From Solibacillus sp. FSL H8-0523 (lineage in GTDB: Bacteria; Bacillota; Bacilli; Bacillales_A; Planococcaceae), in assembly GCF_038051985.1 (NCBI RefSeq), contig NZ_CP150291.1, forward strand, positions 2,418,001-2,482,000: a stretch of DNA of 64,000 bases. The letters are read 5' to 3'. A model generated the notes under the pieces. That model made no database searches. It saw only the letters and a list, made by a program, of their open reading frames with translations, and was not told the DNA's origin. A program made the translations under genes and the position numbers. This document shows, piece after piece, positions 29,901 through 38,001 of the stretch (positions are counted from its first letter, which is position 1; the number at the start of each line of letters is the position of its first letter).

Positions 29901-30596
29901 CTAAGAATCATTTAGTTCACTAATATGGATTGCATTAACAGTAACTACACCATTTAATTTAAACTTTGTCATTTGACTTTTAAAAATACGATTTATTTCA
30001 ACTTGTGTTTGCTCAGTTACTGCTTCATTTGGAGCAATAATTTGTAGATTTACTTCATTTGGAGCATAAACCATACCAACTATACTGTATCCCTCTGCAT
30101 AAGAGTATCCAGCTTTATCTAACTCTTTTCCGACCTGTTCAAAAAATCCACCATCTTTATTAAGTTCCTTGTAAAATGTATCTAATTCTTCTTGTTCCTG
30201 TGAAGAAGGTTGTTCTGCTGTATCAATATAAGTCGTTATCTTAATGAAAAAGTTCTGTCTATCAAAGTGATGCTCGCTTATTACCTGTTCAATTCGTTGT
30301 AGTAATTCCTCTGTAACCTTTTGGGTAACATTATATCTCGGCAATTTTACGTGTAGTAAATATTGATTATTTGGCAACTCTTTATTACTTAACCAAAGAC
30401 CATAATCTAGTTCCATTAAACTATTGGATATTAGAACTACTAAATCGTCGAAATTTAATACCTCTGATGCCGTAACTTCTTGCGGAGTCTCTGATTTCAT
30501 TTCATTTTCTGCACCTAAAACCTGATAATAAATAAAAGGTACTGAAACTAATAGTGAGGCACCAAGTACCTCAACAATTACTTTTCCTTTATTCAA
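29901..30596 (-). CDS. Membrane-anchored protein of unknown function (231 aa)
   Basis: Starts at TTG 30596 behind AAGGAGATG. The N-terminus (MNKGKVIVEVLGASLLVSVP) forms a signal anchor. The rest is soluble and acidic, with NNQYLLHVKLPRYNV and FFIKITTYIDTAEQ as two beta-rich blocks, as in its downstream neighbour. It is cotranscribable with nothing else: a terminator separates it from the 28947 gene. Likely exposed at the cell surface. Function unknown. Confidence 0.65.
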   Translation of the reverse strand: MNKGKVIVEVLGASLLVSVPFIYYQVLGAENEMKSETPQEVTASEVLNFDDLVVLISNSLMELDYGLWLSNKELPNNQYLLHVKLPRYNVTQKVTEELLQRIEQVISEHHFDRQNFFIKITTYIDTAEQPSSQEQEELDTFYKELNKDGGFFEQVGKELDKAGYSYAEGYSIVGMVYAPNEVNLQIIAPNEAVTEQTQVEINRIFKSQMTKFKLNGVVTVNAIHISELNDS

Positions 30597-30803
30597 TGTA
30601 ACATCTCCTTATGAAAAGAATATGTCATTCTAAATGAAATTATCTCCATTCAATTGAATAAGGGGGATTGGTCCCCAAAGTTTCATTTGGGAACGTTATT
30701 TGTATCTAAATGTATACTTTATTAGCTCTTGCTGTAAACATGCGACATCAAGTGAAAACGTATTTAATTTTCCAGTGCCGGATTTTTATCCAACAAAACT
30801 AAT

Positions 30804-30842
30804 AAAACGCTATTCCGTAAATAATTGGAATAGCGTTTTTAT
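30804..30842. terminator. Terminator of the YtrA-type ABC operon
   Basis: Arms AAAACGCTATTCC and GGAATAGCGTTTT, 10-nt loop, immediately after the permease stop on the minus strand. Confidence 0.85.
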
Positions 30843-30844
30843 AT

Positions 30845-31471
30845 TTAAAAGTCTTTTGCACAATATATTTTTGTAGAAATTGTAAATGACAAAACAAAGC
30901 CAATCGCCGCAAGAGCTGGGACACTATAGCCTACAAGCTGCCAGTTAAAATCTCTTGGAATGGTAAAGCCTAGGTTTGCGAGAATTATCACGCCAAACGT
31001 TGGCACTAGAGCAATAGTCATGAGCATTATGCGACTTTTTTCTACGCCAAATTTGTAGATAAGCGGGAGCATAATAGCTAGTAGAATTAAACCTGTTAGC
31101 GCAATCATGCCATTTCCGATAAATAACTCCATCAGATCGATTGTATCGTTCTTAAAGAATGTCGCGATGAAGGTGATTACAAATGAGAGCGCAAAGCCTA
31201 GAACGATGAATATCAACGCGACAATATATTTTCCTAGGACGATTTGCTTTCTCGTCACAGGCAAGGTTTGGCCAAAGACATCCCATTTTGCCTGCTGATC
31301 ATAGGAAAAGGATGAAATCGGAATCATCGCAAATAAAATAATCAGCATCCCCGCAACAAAGCTCACATCCGCCATTGTAAAGCTTAACACCGTATAAAAG
31401 GCTACAAATACAACGATTGTTTTTAAATAGCTCTGTAAATTTAATAAATCCTTTAACACTAAACTAATCAT
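30845..31471 (-). CDS. ABC-2-type permease
   Basis: 208 aa from ATG 31471, which overlaps the ATPase stop by 8 bases; the frame is open to 31525 but lies inside the ATPase gene. The protein is almost wholly hydrophobic with six helices and a cytoplasmic N-terminus MISLVLKDLLNLQSYLKT, as in ABC-2 exporters. It pairs with the overlapping ATPase. Together with the YtrA-like regulator this resembles the Bacillus ytr-type cell-envelope stress operons, but substrate is unknown. Confidence 0.8.
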   Translation of the reverse strand: MISLVLKDLLNLQSYLKTIVVFVAFYTVLSFTMADVSFVAGMLIILFAMIPISSFSYDQQAKWDVFGQTLPVTRKQIVLGKYIVALIFIVLGFALSFVITFIATFFKNDTIDLMELFIGNGMIALTGLILLAIMLPLIYKFGVEKSRIMLMTIALVPTFGVIILANLGFTIPRDFNWQLVGYSVPALAAIGFVLSFTISTKIYCAKDF

Positions 31472-32327
31472 TTTTTTCACCTCGCACATAATACAGCATA
31501 ATGTCTTCAATTGTAGGCGCATCAATCGTTAACTCAGGGTAGGCAAGCTGTAGTTGCTGCTTATCGTTCACTAACGCTTGCACCGAATAAGCTCCCTTCT
31601 CAAAGCCAATGACATGTGTTTGATCGAGCTTTTCGAATTGCTGCTCACTGCATTTCACTAAGCCGTACTTGTAAATTAAATCATCCTTCGTTTCGTTTAA
31701 AATGATGCGACCGTTATGCATAAAGGCAATATAGTCTGCGATTTTTTCTAAATCTGTTGTAATGTGTGAAGAAAGTAAAACCGAGCGCTCTTCATCGACA
31801 ATGAAATCTTGAAAGATGTTCAAAATTTCATTGCGCACAATTGGGTCAAGACCGCTAGTTGGTTCATCTAAAATAAGTAACTTCGCATCATAAGAAAGTG
31901 CAATTGCGATGGATAATTTCATGCGCATCCCTTTTGAAAATTCCTTAAGCTTTTTCGTAATGGGTAAGTTAAATTGCTGTAAATAACGCTCAAATGTCGC
32001 TTGGTTCCACTTTTTATAAAGCCCTTTTAATACTTTTGCCATTTGCTTTGGCGACAGCTCCTCATGGAAAAAGCTCCCTTCCATGACGATAGCGATTTGC
32101 TGCATCACGTCTTTGTTTGATGCATCAAACGGCTGCCCAAATATCGTGATTTCCCCCGCATCTCTATGAATAGCACCGATCATTGCTTTAATGGTTGTTG
32201 TCTTTCCAGCACCATTTTCGCCGATTAATCCAACAATGCTACCTTTTGGGATTGTTAAGTTCACGTTGTTTAGTGAAAAGGTATTATAATGCTTCGTTAC
32301 ATTTTTCAATTCTAAAATTGCGTTCAT
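31464..32327 (-). CDS. ABC transporter ATPase (YtrB-like)
   Basis: 287 aa. Walker A GENGAGKTT (about 37-45), the degenerate signature FSKGMRMKLSIAIAL, Walker B LLILDEPTSGLD and H-loop SSHI. These match ATPases of ABC-2 exporters such as YtrB and BcrA. The start overlaps the GntR stop by 4 bases and the permease overlaps its end, so the three genes form one coupled operon. Confidence 0.88.
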   Translation of the reverse strand: MNAILELKNVTKHYNTFSLNNVNLTIPKGSIVGLIGENGAGKTTTIKAMIGAIHRDAGEITIFGQPFDASNKDVMQQIAIVMEGSFFHEELSPKQMAKVLKGLYKKWNQATFERYLQQFNLPITKKLKEFSKGMRMKLSIAIALSYDAKLLILDEPTSGLDPIVRNEILNIFQDFIVDEERSVLLSSHITTDLEKIADYIAFMHNGRIILNETKDDLIYKYGLVKCSEQQFEKLDQTHVIGFEKGAYSVQALVNDKQQLQLAYPELTIDAPTIEDIMLYYVRGEKND

Positions 32328-32704
32328 TGGTCTTCTCCTTTATAGCTTAATGACAGCATTTCCATTAATTCCTCTAAAGAAATATCACTCATCTTGGCCA
32401 TGTCGACGGATTTTTGTAGTAGCGCTTCGATGTTTTTAAGCTGCTCTTCTCTAATAAAATCCATATTGCGAGACGCCACAAAGCTACCCTTTCCTTGCAC
32501 GACTTCAATAAAGCCATCGCGTTCTAGGTCTGCATAAGCACGCTTTGTAGTAATGACACTAACCTTTAATTCCTTTGCGATCACACGAATGGATGGCAAT
32601 AATTCACCTTCTTGTAGCTGGCCATTCATAATTTGTGCTTTAATTTGCGACGAGATTTGCTCATAAATGGGCTTATCACTCGCATTACTAATAATGATGT
32701 TCAT
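32324..32704 (-). CDS. GntR-family regulator, YtrA subfamily
   Basis: 126 aa from ATG 32704 behind CGAGGTGTG; the open frame to 32809 is the promoter region. The winged helix has KPIYEQISSQIKAQIMNGQL, LPSIRVIAKELKVSVITTKRAYADLERDG in parts and VVQGKGSFVA. The short C-terminal tail lacks an effector domain, as in YtrA proteins. It should repress its own operon through the palindrome overlapping the promoter. Confidence 0.88.
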   Translation of the reverse strand: MNIIISNASDKPIYEQISSQIKAQIMNGQLQEGELLPSIRVIAKELKVSVITTKRAYADLERDGFIEVVQGKGSFVASRNMDFIREEQLKNIEALLQKSVDMAKMSDISLEELMEMLSLSYKGEDQ

Positions 32705-32723
32705 AACACACCTCGTGTTCTTA

Positions 32724-32773
32724 GTGTATATACCGTATATACACACTATAATTTTTATGTACAGTTTTGTCAA
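32724..32773 (-). promoter_or_regulatory. YtrA-type operator and promoter
   Basis: A minus-strand promoter has -35 TTGACA (32773-32768) and -10 TATAGT (32750-32745) with 17 bases between. Directly downstream the perfect dyad GTGTATATA / TATATACAC with a 3-base centre spans 32724-32744, where a bound repressor would block transcription. Confidence 0.85.
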
Positions 32774-32783
32774 TAAAAAAAAC

Positions 32784-32807
32784 GCTTCGAACAAAATTGT
32801 TCGAAGC
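32784..32807 (-). terminator. Hairpin upstream of the YtrA-type promoter
   Basis: GCTTCGAACAA / TTGTTCGAAGC with a T8 run on the minus strand, ending just before the -35. It would insulate the operon from upstream transcription. Confidence 0.7.
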
Positions 32808-32831
32808 ATTTCTGTGACATCCGCCAGAGGC

Positions 32832-32874
32832 TTAACTTAATTCATTGGGGTTTTACCCCAATGAATTAAGTTAA
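32832..32874. repeat. 19-bp perfect inverted repeat with 5-nt loop
   Basis: The left arm TTAACTTAATTCATTGGGG (32832-32850) is the exact complement of 32856-32874. It has no T-tract and follows GACATCCGCCAGAGG. It does not look like a terminator and may be a small mobile repeat or a folded RNA element. Confidence 0.75.
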
Positions 32875-33228
32875 AATGGTAATTATGACAGGTTAAATTG
32901 TCAAATCCCTTTATTGTTCTTCTCTGAATATAATTTTAATACAAAAGTGTCAAATTTGGATTGTACTGTCCCGAATGTAGCTTTTTAGTAAAGTTCGATT
33001 AAAAGTAAGTTGCAAACGTTTGTATCTTTATTTATCTATATAACGACCGACTTGTATAAAGGGGAAGGTTCTTATTCAAGTATTAAGTATACGAAATCTG
33101 TTAAACTTCCTAAAATATACTATTTTTCTACTAATAACAAATATTTTGTAAATATGTAAAAACTAAGTTTCACTTGTTTTTTAATATATATTACAATTAA
33201 GTGGTTAGTTGGAAAAAATCATTTATAA
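32875..33228. other. AT-rich intergenic stretch, no gene recognised
   Basis: About 350 bases of AT-rich sequence leading into the broken secreted-protein gene. I see no ORF with a ribosome site and no clear promoter. Confidence 0.4.
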
Positions 33229-33730
33229 ATGAAGGAAGAATATAAAAAAATTATATACTTATTTTTACTAACTATTTCAGTTTATGCATTTAGTTCATAT
33301 GAATTATTTGCTGAAAATTTAGAGACACCTTTCATTACAGAAAGTAATATATCTGTTGATAAAGAACAATCTTTTGGGTTAAATGAAGCCTCAATATTAT
33401 TTTCTCCTGAATCTTCAAATGATGAAATAAAAACTAAGGTTTAGATTTTGCAGGAGGAAATATTGTATGTAAAACAAGTGGTAAAGATGCTTATTGTGAT
33501 TGGGTAATTAAAGTAAAGGGTGATTATATCAACGTTAGTAACGTAGAAGTTATTCTGAAAAAGGACTCCGACTTTTTAAACGGTGGATGCAAGACTTATA
33601 AAAACTACTTTTTCAATTATTGATTATATACACCTTCTCCTTTATTGAAGATCAAGCAGGTTTTTATAATTTGCCAAAAGGTCATTACAAGGCATACCTT
33701 GGAGGAACCTTCAGAACTCTTGCAACCTGA
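33229..33730 (+). pseudogene. Frameshifted gene for a small secreted protein
   Basis: Three reading frames join into one plausible protein. The first (33229-33444) gives a signal peptide and a short mature part. The second, from about 33438, continues GLDFAGGNIVCKTSG and KVKGDYINVSNVEVI to about 33625. The third continues FIEDQAGFYNLPKGHYKA to a TGA at 33728-33730. The shifts fall near A- and T-runs at about 33430 and 33615. The protein would be secreted, about 165 aa, with paired cysteines (C-x9-C and later C). Two independent frameshifts argue for decay, although sequencing error at homopolymers is possible. Family unknown. Confidence 0.65.
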
Positions 33731-33795
33731 ACGTATTCTGCGTTGGCAAGTAACCCTTCTATTTTCGAAATCGAAGAAAAGCGAGGAAAAGATGT

Positions 33796-34440
33796 ATGAA
33801 TTGGATCCAAGAATGTAACATAAACTTGTCTACGAATGATTTAGAAGAAAGCGAATATGTTGATTTTTCAATAGAAGATATCCCTGATATTGAAAAAATC
33901 AATAAAAAGTACAATGTTTTAACAGAATTCTATATTTCCCTTACAGCAAGATTTCCCAACTCACGTGCTTCAATTTTTTTAAATGAAACAAAAATATCTG
34001 TCGAGATATTAGAGTCTGTAGTTGCACATTTCAATAATCCAAAAGTAGTAACAAACGGTAAAAATCCAATCAAAATAATACTAAAGAACCCTAAAACAAG
34101 TTCCGTAGATCACATTCTTAAAAAAAATAGAAATCCAATTATCGAAGACCTTTTTGACTTCAATAAAAACTATAGTTTTAGAGAGTGGACACCACCTAAA
34201 ACATACAAAATTGTACCAGATAAAGTGGAAAAATATGAAAATGATGATTTCGATTCTATTTTACCATATTTATATAGGTGTAATTCCCAACCATTTTTTA
34301 TTTTTTCAATAGATGATTGGGTTCTAAATGATTCATTAAAAAATTCATTAGCAATTAGATATTTTACCCATAAATTTAAAGAGGTTTATTTATGGGTAGA
34401 TGATGATAAAAATGTGACAAATATTCAACTTGCTTTTTAA
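33796..34440 (+). CDS. Hypothetical protein (214 aa)
   Basis: An ORF with ATG 33796 and a GCGAGGAAAAG site upstream. The product is cytoplasmic, acidic and rich in Asn, Lys and Ile, starting MNWIQECNINLSTNDLEES. It has no membrane segment and no motif I know. Its low GC resembles that of the adjacent broken secreted-protein gene, and the two lie in an AT-rich patch next to a transposon. An immunity or toxin partner role is conceivable from context but not supported by sequence. Confidence 0.6.
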   Translation: MNWIQECNINLSTNDLEESEYVDFSIEDIPDIEKINKKYNVLTEFYISLTARFPNSRASIFLNETKISVEILESVVAHFNNPKVVTNGKNPIKIILKNPKTSSVDHILKKNRNPIIEDLFDFNKNYSFREWTPPKTYKIVPDKVEKYENDDFDSILPYLYRCNSQPFFIFSIDDWVLNDSLKNSLAIRYFTHKFKEVYLWVDDDKNVTNIQLAF

Positions 34441-34464
34441 GTTTACTGTAGTCCATTACCATTT

Positions 34465-34551
34465 TTATTTACTATCCACAATCGCCTTAGCAGCAAGACT
34501 TAGTAAATCAGCATCTGTAATCAAAACATTGTCGAGTTTTTCTTGCCACAT
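34465..34551 (-). pseudogene. Possible gene remnant (28 codons)
   Basis: A short minus-strand frame reads MWQEKLDNVLITDADLLSLA and ends in a stop at 34465. It has clean, protein-like composition but no upstream extension and no strong ribosome site. It looks like the C-terminal end of a lost gene. The surrounding 34441-34690 stretch holds nothing else. Confidence 0.35.
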
Positions 34552-34805
34552 TTTATTAGCCCCCTACAGCTGTGTCTACAATAACTTGATGCTACTGATT
34601 GTAGTAAAATTGCTCACAACCGAGATAACCTTAATAAAAAATGTCACAGCGAATTTAATTTTTAGTACAAAAAAAGATTAGCAGAGTGTTATGTAACCCG
34701 TTCAGTTCAGTGGTACAAACATTGAAAATAGCATTGGAAATAGCAGAATATTGACAAGGAAATTACCACTACAATCGACACGAAAATTAGCATAAACTTT
34801 GACAC

Positions 34806-34847
34806 ATAAAAGGACTTAGTTCACCTAATGAACTAAGTCCTTTTTAA
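34806..34847. terminator. Terminator of the transposon cargo lipoprotein gene
   Basis: Arms AAAGGACTTAGTTCA and TGAACTAAGTCCTTT with a 5-nt loop and A/T runs on both sides. It lies about 50 bases after the lipoprotein stop and 90 bases inside the left transposon end. Confidence 0.88.
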
Positions 34848-34896
34848 ATACTTTGGTATTCAATATTCAACAAAAGCTCCAGTAACACCGTAATAA

Positions 34897-35382
34897 TTAA
34901 CTAATCCAAGTCTGTTTCACTTCTTTTGCTTTCCATTTATTATCTTTATGATGAACTGTAACCTCTACTCCAACTGCTCCTAAACCCGAACGATACTTAG
35001 AACCCTCAAAAAAGATATTATCGTTTACCTTAAATTCAACTTTTTCTATTCTAAGGAGTACACCATCCAAAGACAATGTATCTTGATTGTATAATCCCTT
35101 TTCTTTAAGCTGTTCGAAAGTAGCATCCATCACATCGACTTTATATTTTTCTTTAAAATAACTTAATATTTCTTTTTTACTATCTTCATCCACATCATCA
35201 AAATTACTCATATCAATAGCTATATATTTCATTTCACTACTTAATGCTTCATCTTGTTCCATAATAGAGTCCAATGCAACAGTATATATTTCTCCTAAAT
35301 GTTCCTTTGGTTCTAATCCAGTATTGCAAGCAGATAGCAAAAACAACATAATAAACAGAATACTAAAAAATCTAAATTTCAA
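34897..35382 (-). CDS. Lipoprotein, transposon cargo
   Basis: 161 aa from TTG 35382 behind GGAGGGAT. The signal peptide MKFRFFSILFIMLFLLSAC ends in a lipobox, so the protein is membrane-anchored outside. The mature part contains YIAIDMSNFDDVDEDSKKEI and a C-terminal beta-rich block with VEVTVHHKDNKWKAKEVKQTW, resembling small stress- or immunity-type lipoproteins of Bacillus. I cannot name the family. It lies inside the transposon ends, behind the transposase genes, so it is passenger DNA. Confidence 0.75.
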   Translation of the reverse strand: MKFRFFSILFIMLFLLSACNTGLEPKEHLGEIYTVALDSIMEQDEALSSEMKYIAIDMSNFDDVDEDSKKEILSYFKEKYKVDVMDATFEQLKEKGLYNQDTLSLDGVLLRIEKVEFKVNDNIFFEGSKYRSGLGAVGVEVTVHHKDNKWKAKEVKQTWIS

Positions 35383-35538
35383 TTTTATCCCTCCTTTTCT
35401 TATTTGACGGTATAATTTTAATTTCGTTACAAAAAACCACTTATACGATACAATCGTATTGTAAATATTCCCTAAAACGTTGTTTTTTTAAAATCTCGGT
35501 GTTGCAATTTATAATTCAATTGCACCTGTTAAATTTAT

Positions 35539-37485
35539 TCATCTTTTATAGATAATATCTTCCCAAGAATACACTTTAGTCGCTAATCCAAGTCTTTGAG
35601 CAGGTGTTTCATCCTTTCCATTAGATTTAAAAGTCAGACAGAAGTTATAGTACGTTCGAAGAATTGTAATCGCCATTTGAGAATACTTGGGATTAAAATT
35701 CGCATAAATGTAACTTTTTCCATCTCCACGAGCCGTTACGAGAGGTCTTTCTAAAATAGACAATCTTCTACGTACTGTCTGAAAAAAGGCATTAATCGCA
35801 TTGTCATCAACTTGTATAAGTGCGGTTGCGAGTTGATATTCCGTTAAATGATTTAGGTCAGTCAATACATCCAGTTTTCGATTCCCTCTGTCCTTTGAGG
35901 GAATCGGATGGTCTATCCGATTTCTTAGTTGTTTATAATAAATTTCACTATTAGGTGCGACATTCCTTTCTTGGAATTGATGGTGTTTAAGTTCTTCTTC
36001 CAAATACCACACTGCAAGTTCTTCAAGATTACGATAGATATAACCATTTGCCTTCGCCCAATGTTTTAGCTCTGATATAGATTGTAAGTGTAAGTCTTTC
36101 GCTTGTTTTCTTGTCAAACTTTTATCCGTTAAACAAAGGAAGTAGTGACCATTCTTATTTTTGATTTCCTCTTTAAAAACACTAAAGATTGATTTTTTTA
36201 ACGAGTCATCTTCATCGGAGATAAATCGCCATTTTTTCGCATTTATCATTTGTTTTAACAACCAAAAATGAGCAATGCTTGTATAGGTTTGTCCTACGTG
36301 AAGACCATCTACAAAGTTGCTCCTTAAATTAAACTGCTCTAATTCCTTTAAATATTCTTCTCTGGTTTGTGTGTCATTTAGTGTGGGTTCAATAGGAGCG
36401 GTTCCGTATCTTCCAAACCTTTCATATCTCCTTAAATAACCAGCCAGATGGTCTTCCTTATAAGTCAAGGTATTTGAAATAACATCCTCCAAAGAAATAT
36501 CCCAATCAAAGCATAAATCTGAACGGAATACGTATCGAGAGTCTTTATCGGCAGAAGCAACAATATAGGTTGGTAATTGTTTGTCTTCGATAGCCGTTCC
36601 TTTATTCTTTCCTCTTCCTTTTTTTAAGACATTATTTAAAACATAGTGCAGTTTATCTGTTGTTATCCACATTTCGGGAAATTCGGTTTTCGCTAATTTT
36701 TTCGTTTCGTGAGTTTCCAAAAATTCAAGGCAACATCTATATAGCCATTCTAATTTCTGATAATACGTTCCTTTAGCAATTTCTAATATTTCACAAGCTC
36801 GATTGATAGGAACCTTATTAACGAGCAATTTTGCGAATGTCGGCAAAATTTCATTTCGTTTTTGATTAAACTTTAAATTCTCCTTTTTGCTTGGTAGTAC
36901 ACTTGTAATCTTTTTGCATGATTTACATTGATAGCGTTGAGAGTTAGCTGAATTTTTACCGCGTTTATAAAAACTTTCTGAATTCGATTTAGGTGTATGA
37001 TGTTCGTTTGGACAAGCAGGTTTGTGAAAGTCGTATTCTTTTGCTACGGGTAAAAGCGAATTGATTCTAATTAATCGTTCAATTTCTTCTGCAACAGACC
37101 AATTTGAAATAGCGATAGTTGAGCAGTTATTGGTGGGGGGAGAAGTAGGGTCAACACGTTCAGGATTACAAATCATAAAATTGGCATCTCTACTACTTCC
37201 AGATATTTTATAACGATAAGGCTTTGATTTAATTTCAAACCGTTCCTGTGGCAGACCGTAATTTTTGCACAAAGGGTTTGTACAGGCGTTAAATTGAATT
37301 TCGTGTATTAATCCTTTGTATTTAAGTGTAACAGGATTAAAAGCGTTCTTGGTTCTAAGTGTATTGAATTTTTTGGGAGTTAAATTGTCGTATTCAAGAT
37401 TGCGACTTTTCAATTCGTCATCCGAAATAGGTAAATCAATTTCAATAGCACGAAGATGGGATGGAAAAAGCTCCTTATAAATCAT
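35539..37485 (-). CDS. Large zinc-finger DDE-type transposase
   Basis: 648 aa behind GGAGTTG, overlapping the upstream small gene by 11 bases. The N-terminal third has Cys/His clusters (CTNPLCKNYG, then CPNEHH and YQCKSCKK) that look like two zinc ribbons. A helix-turn-helix INRACEILEIAKGTYYQKLE follows at about 230. A catalytic core is suggested by MWITTDKLHY, NFVDGLHVGQTY and NAFFQTVRRRLSILERP, where acidic residues and an N-x-x-x-F helix occur in the usual DDE order. The third acidic residue is not certain. It should bind the inverted repeats and catalyse transposition. The family assignment is open. Confidence 0.75.
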   Translation of the reverse strand: MIYKELFPSHLRAIEIDLPISDDELKSRNLEYDNLTPKKFNTLRTKNAFNPVTLKYKGLIHEIQFNACTNPLCKNYGLPQERFEIKSKPYRYKISGSSRDANFMICNPERVDPTSPPTNNCSTIAISNWSVAEEIERLIRINSLLPVAKEYDFHKPACPNEHHTPKSNSESFYKRGKNSANSQRYQCKSCKKITSVLPSKKENLKFNQKRNEILPTFAKLLVNKVPINRACEILEIAKGTYYQKLEWLYRCCLEFLETHETKKLAKTEFPEMWITTDKLHYVLNNVLKKGRGKNKGTAIEDKQLPTYIVASADKDSRYVFRSDLCFDWDISLEDVISNTLTYKEDHLAGYLRRYERFGRYGTAPIEPTLNDTQTREEYLKELEQFNLRSNFVDGLHVGQTYTSIAHFWLLKQMINAKKWRFISDEDDSLKKSIFSVFKEEIKNKNGHYFLCLTDKSLTRKQAKDLHLQSISELKHWAKANGYIYRNLEELAVWYLEEELKHHQFQERNVAPNSEIYYKQLRNRIDHPIPSKDRGNRKLDVLTDLNHLTEYQLATALIQVDDNAINAFFQTVRRRLSILERPLVTARGDGKSYIYANFNPKYSQMAITILRTYYNFCLTFKSNGKDETPAQRLGLATKVYSWEDIIYKR

Positions 37486-37711
37486 ACTCGTTCAACTCCA
37501 AATCTTTGAGTATTCTTCTGTTGTTTCGTTTCTTTTTAATATGCACTTTGAAATTTTCATCGAGAAGTAAATTATCCAAGAATCGTGCTACAACTTCTTC
37601 TTCTGAATAACCTGTATATTCAGCGTAGTGTTCAACCAGTCGAATGGTCTTTTGAGGTAGTGACCAATTAACTTTAGATGTTTTTAAGTTTTTCGGTTCA
37701 ATAAACTTCAA
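37475..37711 (-). CDS. Ribbon-helix-helix-like accessory protein of the transposon
   Basis: 78 aa from TTG 37711 behind AGAGGTG; the open frame extends to 37756 without a ribosome site. NWSLPQKTIRLVEHYAEYTG and YSEEEVVARFLDNLL fit a ribbon-helix-helix DNA-binding fold, followed by a basic KKKRNNRR tail. It precedes and overlaps the transposase gene by 11 bases. It could bind the ends or repress the operon. Confidence 0.65.
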   Translation of the reverse strand: MKFIEPKNLKTSKVNWSLPQKTIRLVEHYAEYTGYSEEEVVARFLDNLLLDENFKVHIKKKRNNRRILKDLELNEYDL

Positions 37712-37857
37712 TTTTAACACCTCTTTTAACATTATAATTAACAAACTAATTAGCATGATTTTATCACATTACAATAACTATTGTTATCCTGTTAATATTA
37801 TTGCCAATTAACCTGTTAAAAATACTCTAAATCCACAAGAAAGCCTTATGTATCAAT

Positions 37858-37902
37858 AAAAAATAGACTGCTAATTGTTGTGCTAATTAGCAGTCTATTT
37901 AT
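37858..37902. terminator. Hairpin near the right transposon end
   Basis: AAATAGACTGCTAATT (37861-37876) and AATTAGCAGTCTATTT (37885-37900) form a 16-bp stem. It lies between the right end and the transposon genes and could block transcription entering from outside. Confidence 0.8.
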
Positions 37903-38001
37903 GTGTTTAATTCTTATTTTGTACCAGACAACTGAACGGGTTAAGTGTTATGCTAATCCTTTTTTTATACTCATTTAGAGTAAATCGGTCATTTATCCCT
38001 T

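Larger units (their letters stand above)
28828..30696. repeat. Dispersed CCAAA-N6-TTTGGGAAC mini-hairpins (4 copies)
   Basis: Copies at 28828-28850, 29667-29690 (reverse orientation), 29846-29868 and 30672-30696 flank the two paralogous genes. Each has a short dyad CCAAA/TTTGG next to GGAAC. AT-rich sequence around a TTTATTTTGTAT block follows the first and third copies. They indicate a duplicated gene cassette or a small repeat family. Confidence 0.55.
34694..37943. mobile_element. Intact 3.25-kb transposon with inverted repeats and 9-bp target duplication
   Basis: Both ends carry a 26-base inverted repeat beginning TAACCCGTTCAGTT and ending TGGTACAAA (34694-34719 and 37918-37943, 23 of 26 identical). 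The outer flanks are the direct repeat AGTGTTATG at 34685-34693 and 37944-37952. Inside are a small ribbon-helix-helix-like protein, a 648-aa zinc-finger transposase and a lipoprotein cargo gene, all on the minus strand. The family is not clear to me. The 9-bp duplication is in the range of IS1-type elements, but size and gene pair are not. Confidence 0.88.
34676..37959 (-). terminator. Terminator hairpin of the CDF gene split by the transposon
   Basis: The right part TGCTAATCC plus T7 (37951-37966) and the left part A7 plus GATTAGCA (34669-34683) are complementary. With the transposon and one target copy removed they would form a terminator with an 8-bp stem and flanking A/T runs, placed just after the CDF stop. 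The element has separated the arms by 3.25 kb. Confidence 0.65.

Noticed and set aside
34430-34681. 83-aa ORF on the plus strand
   Set aside because: No ribosome site; overlaps the previous gene's stop and ends at the left flank of the transposon; composition looks non-coding.
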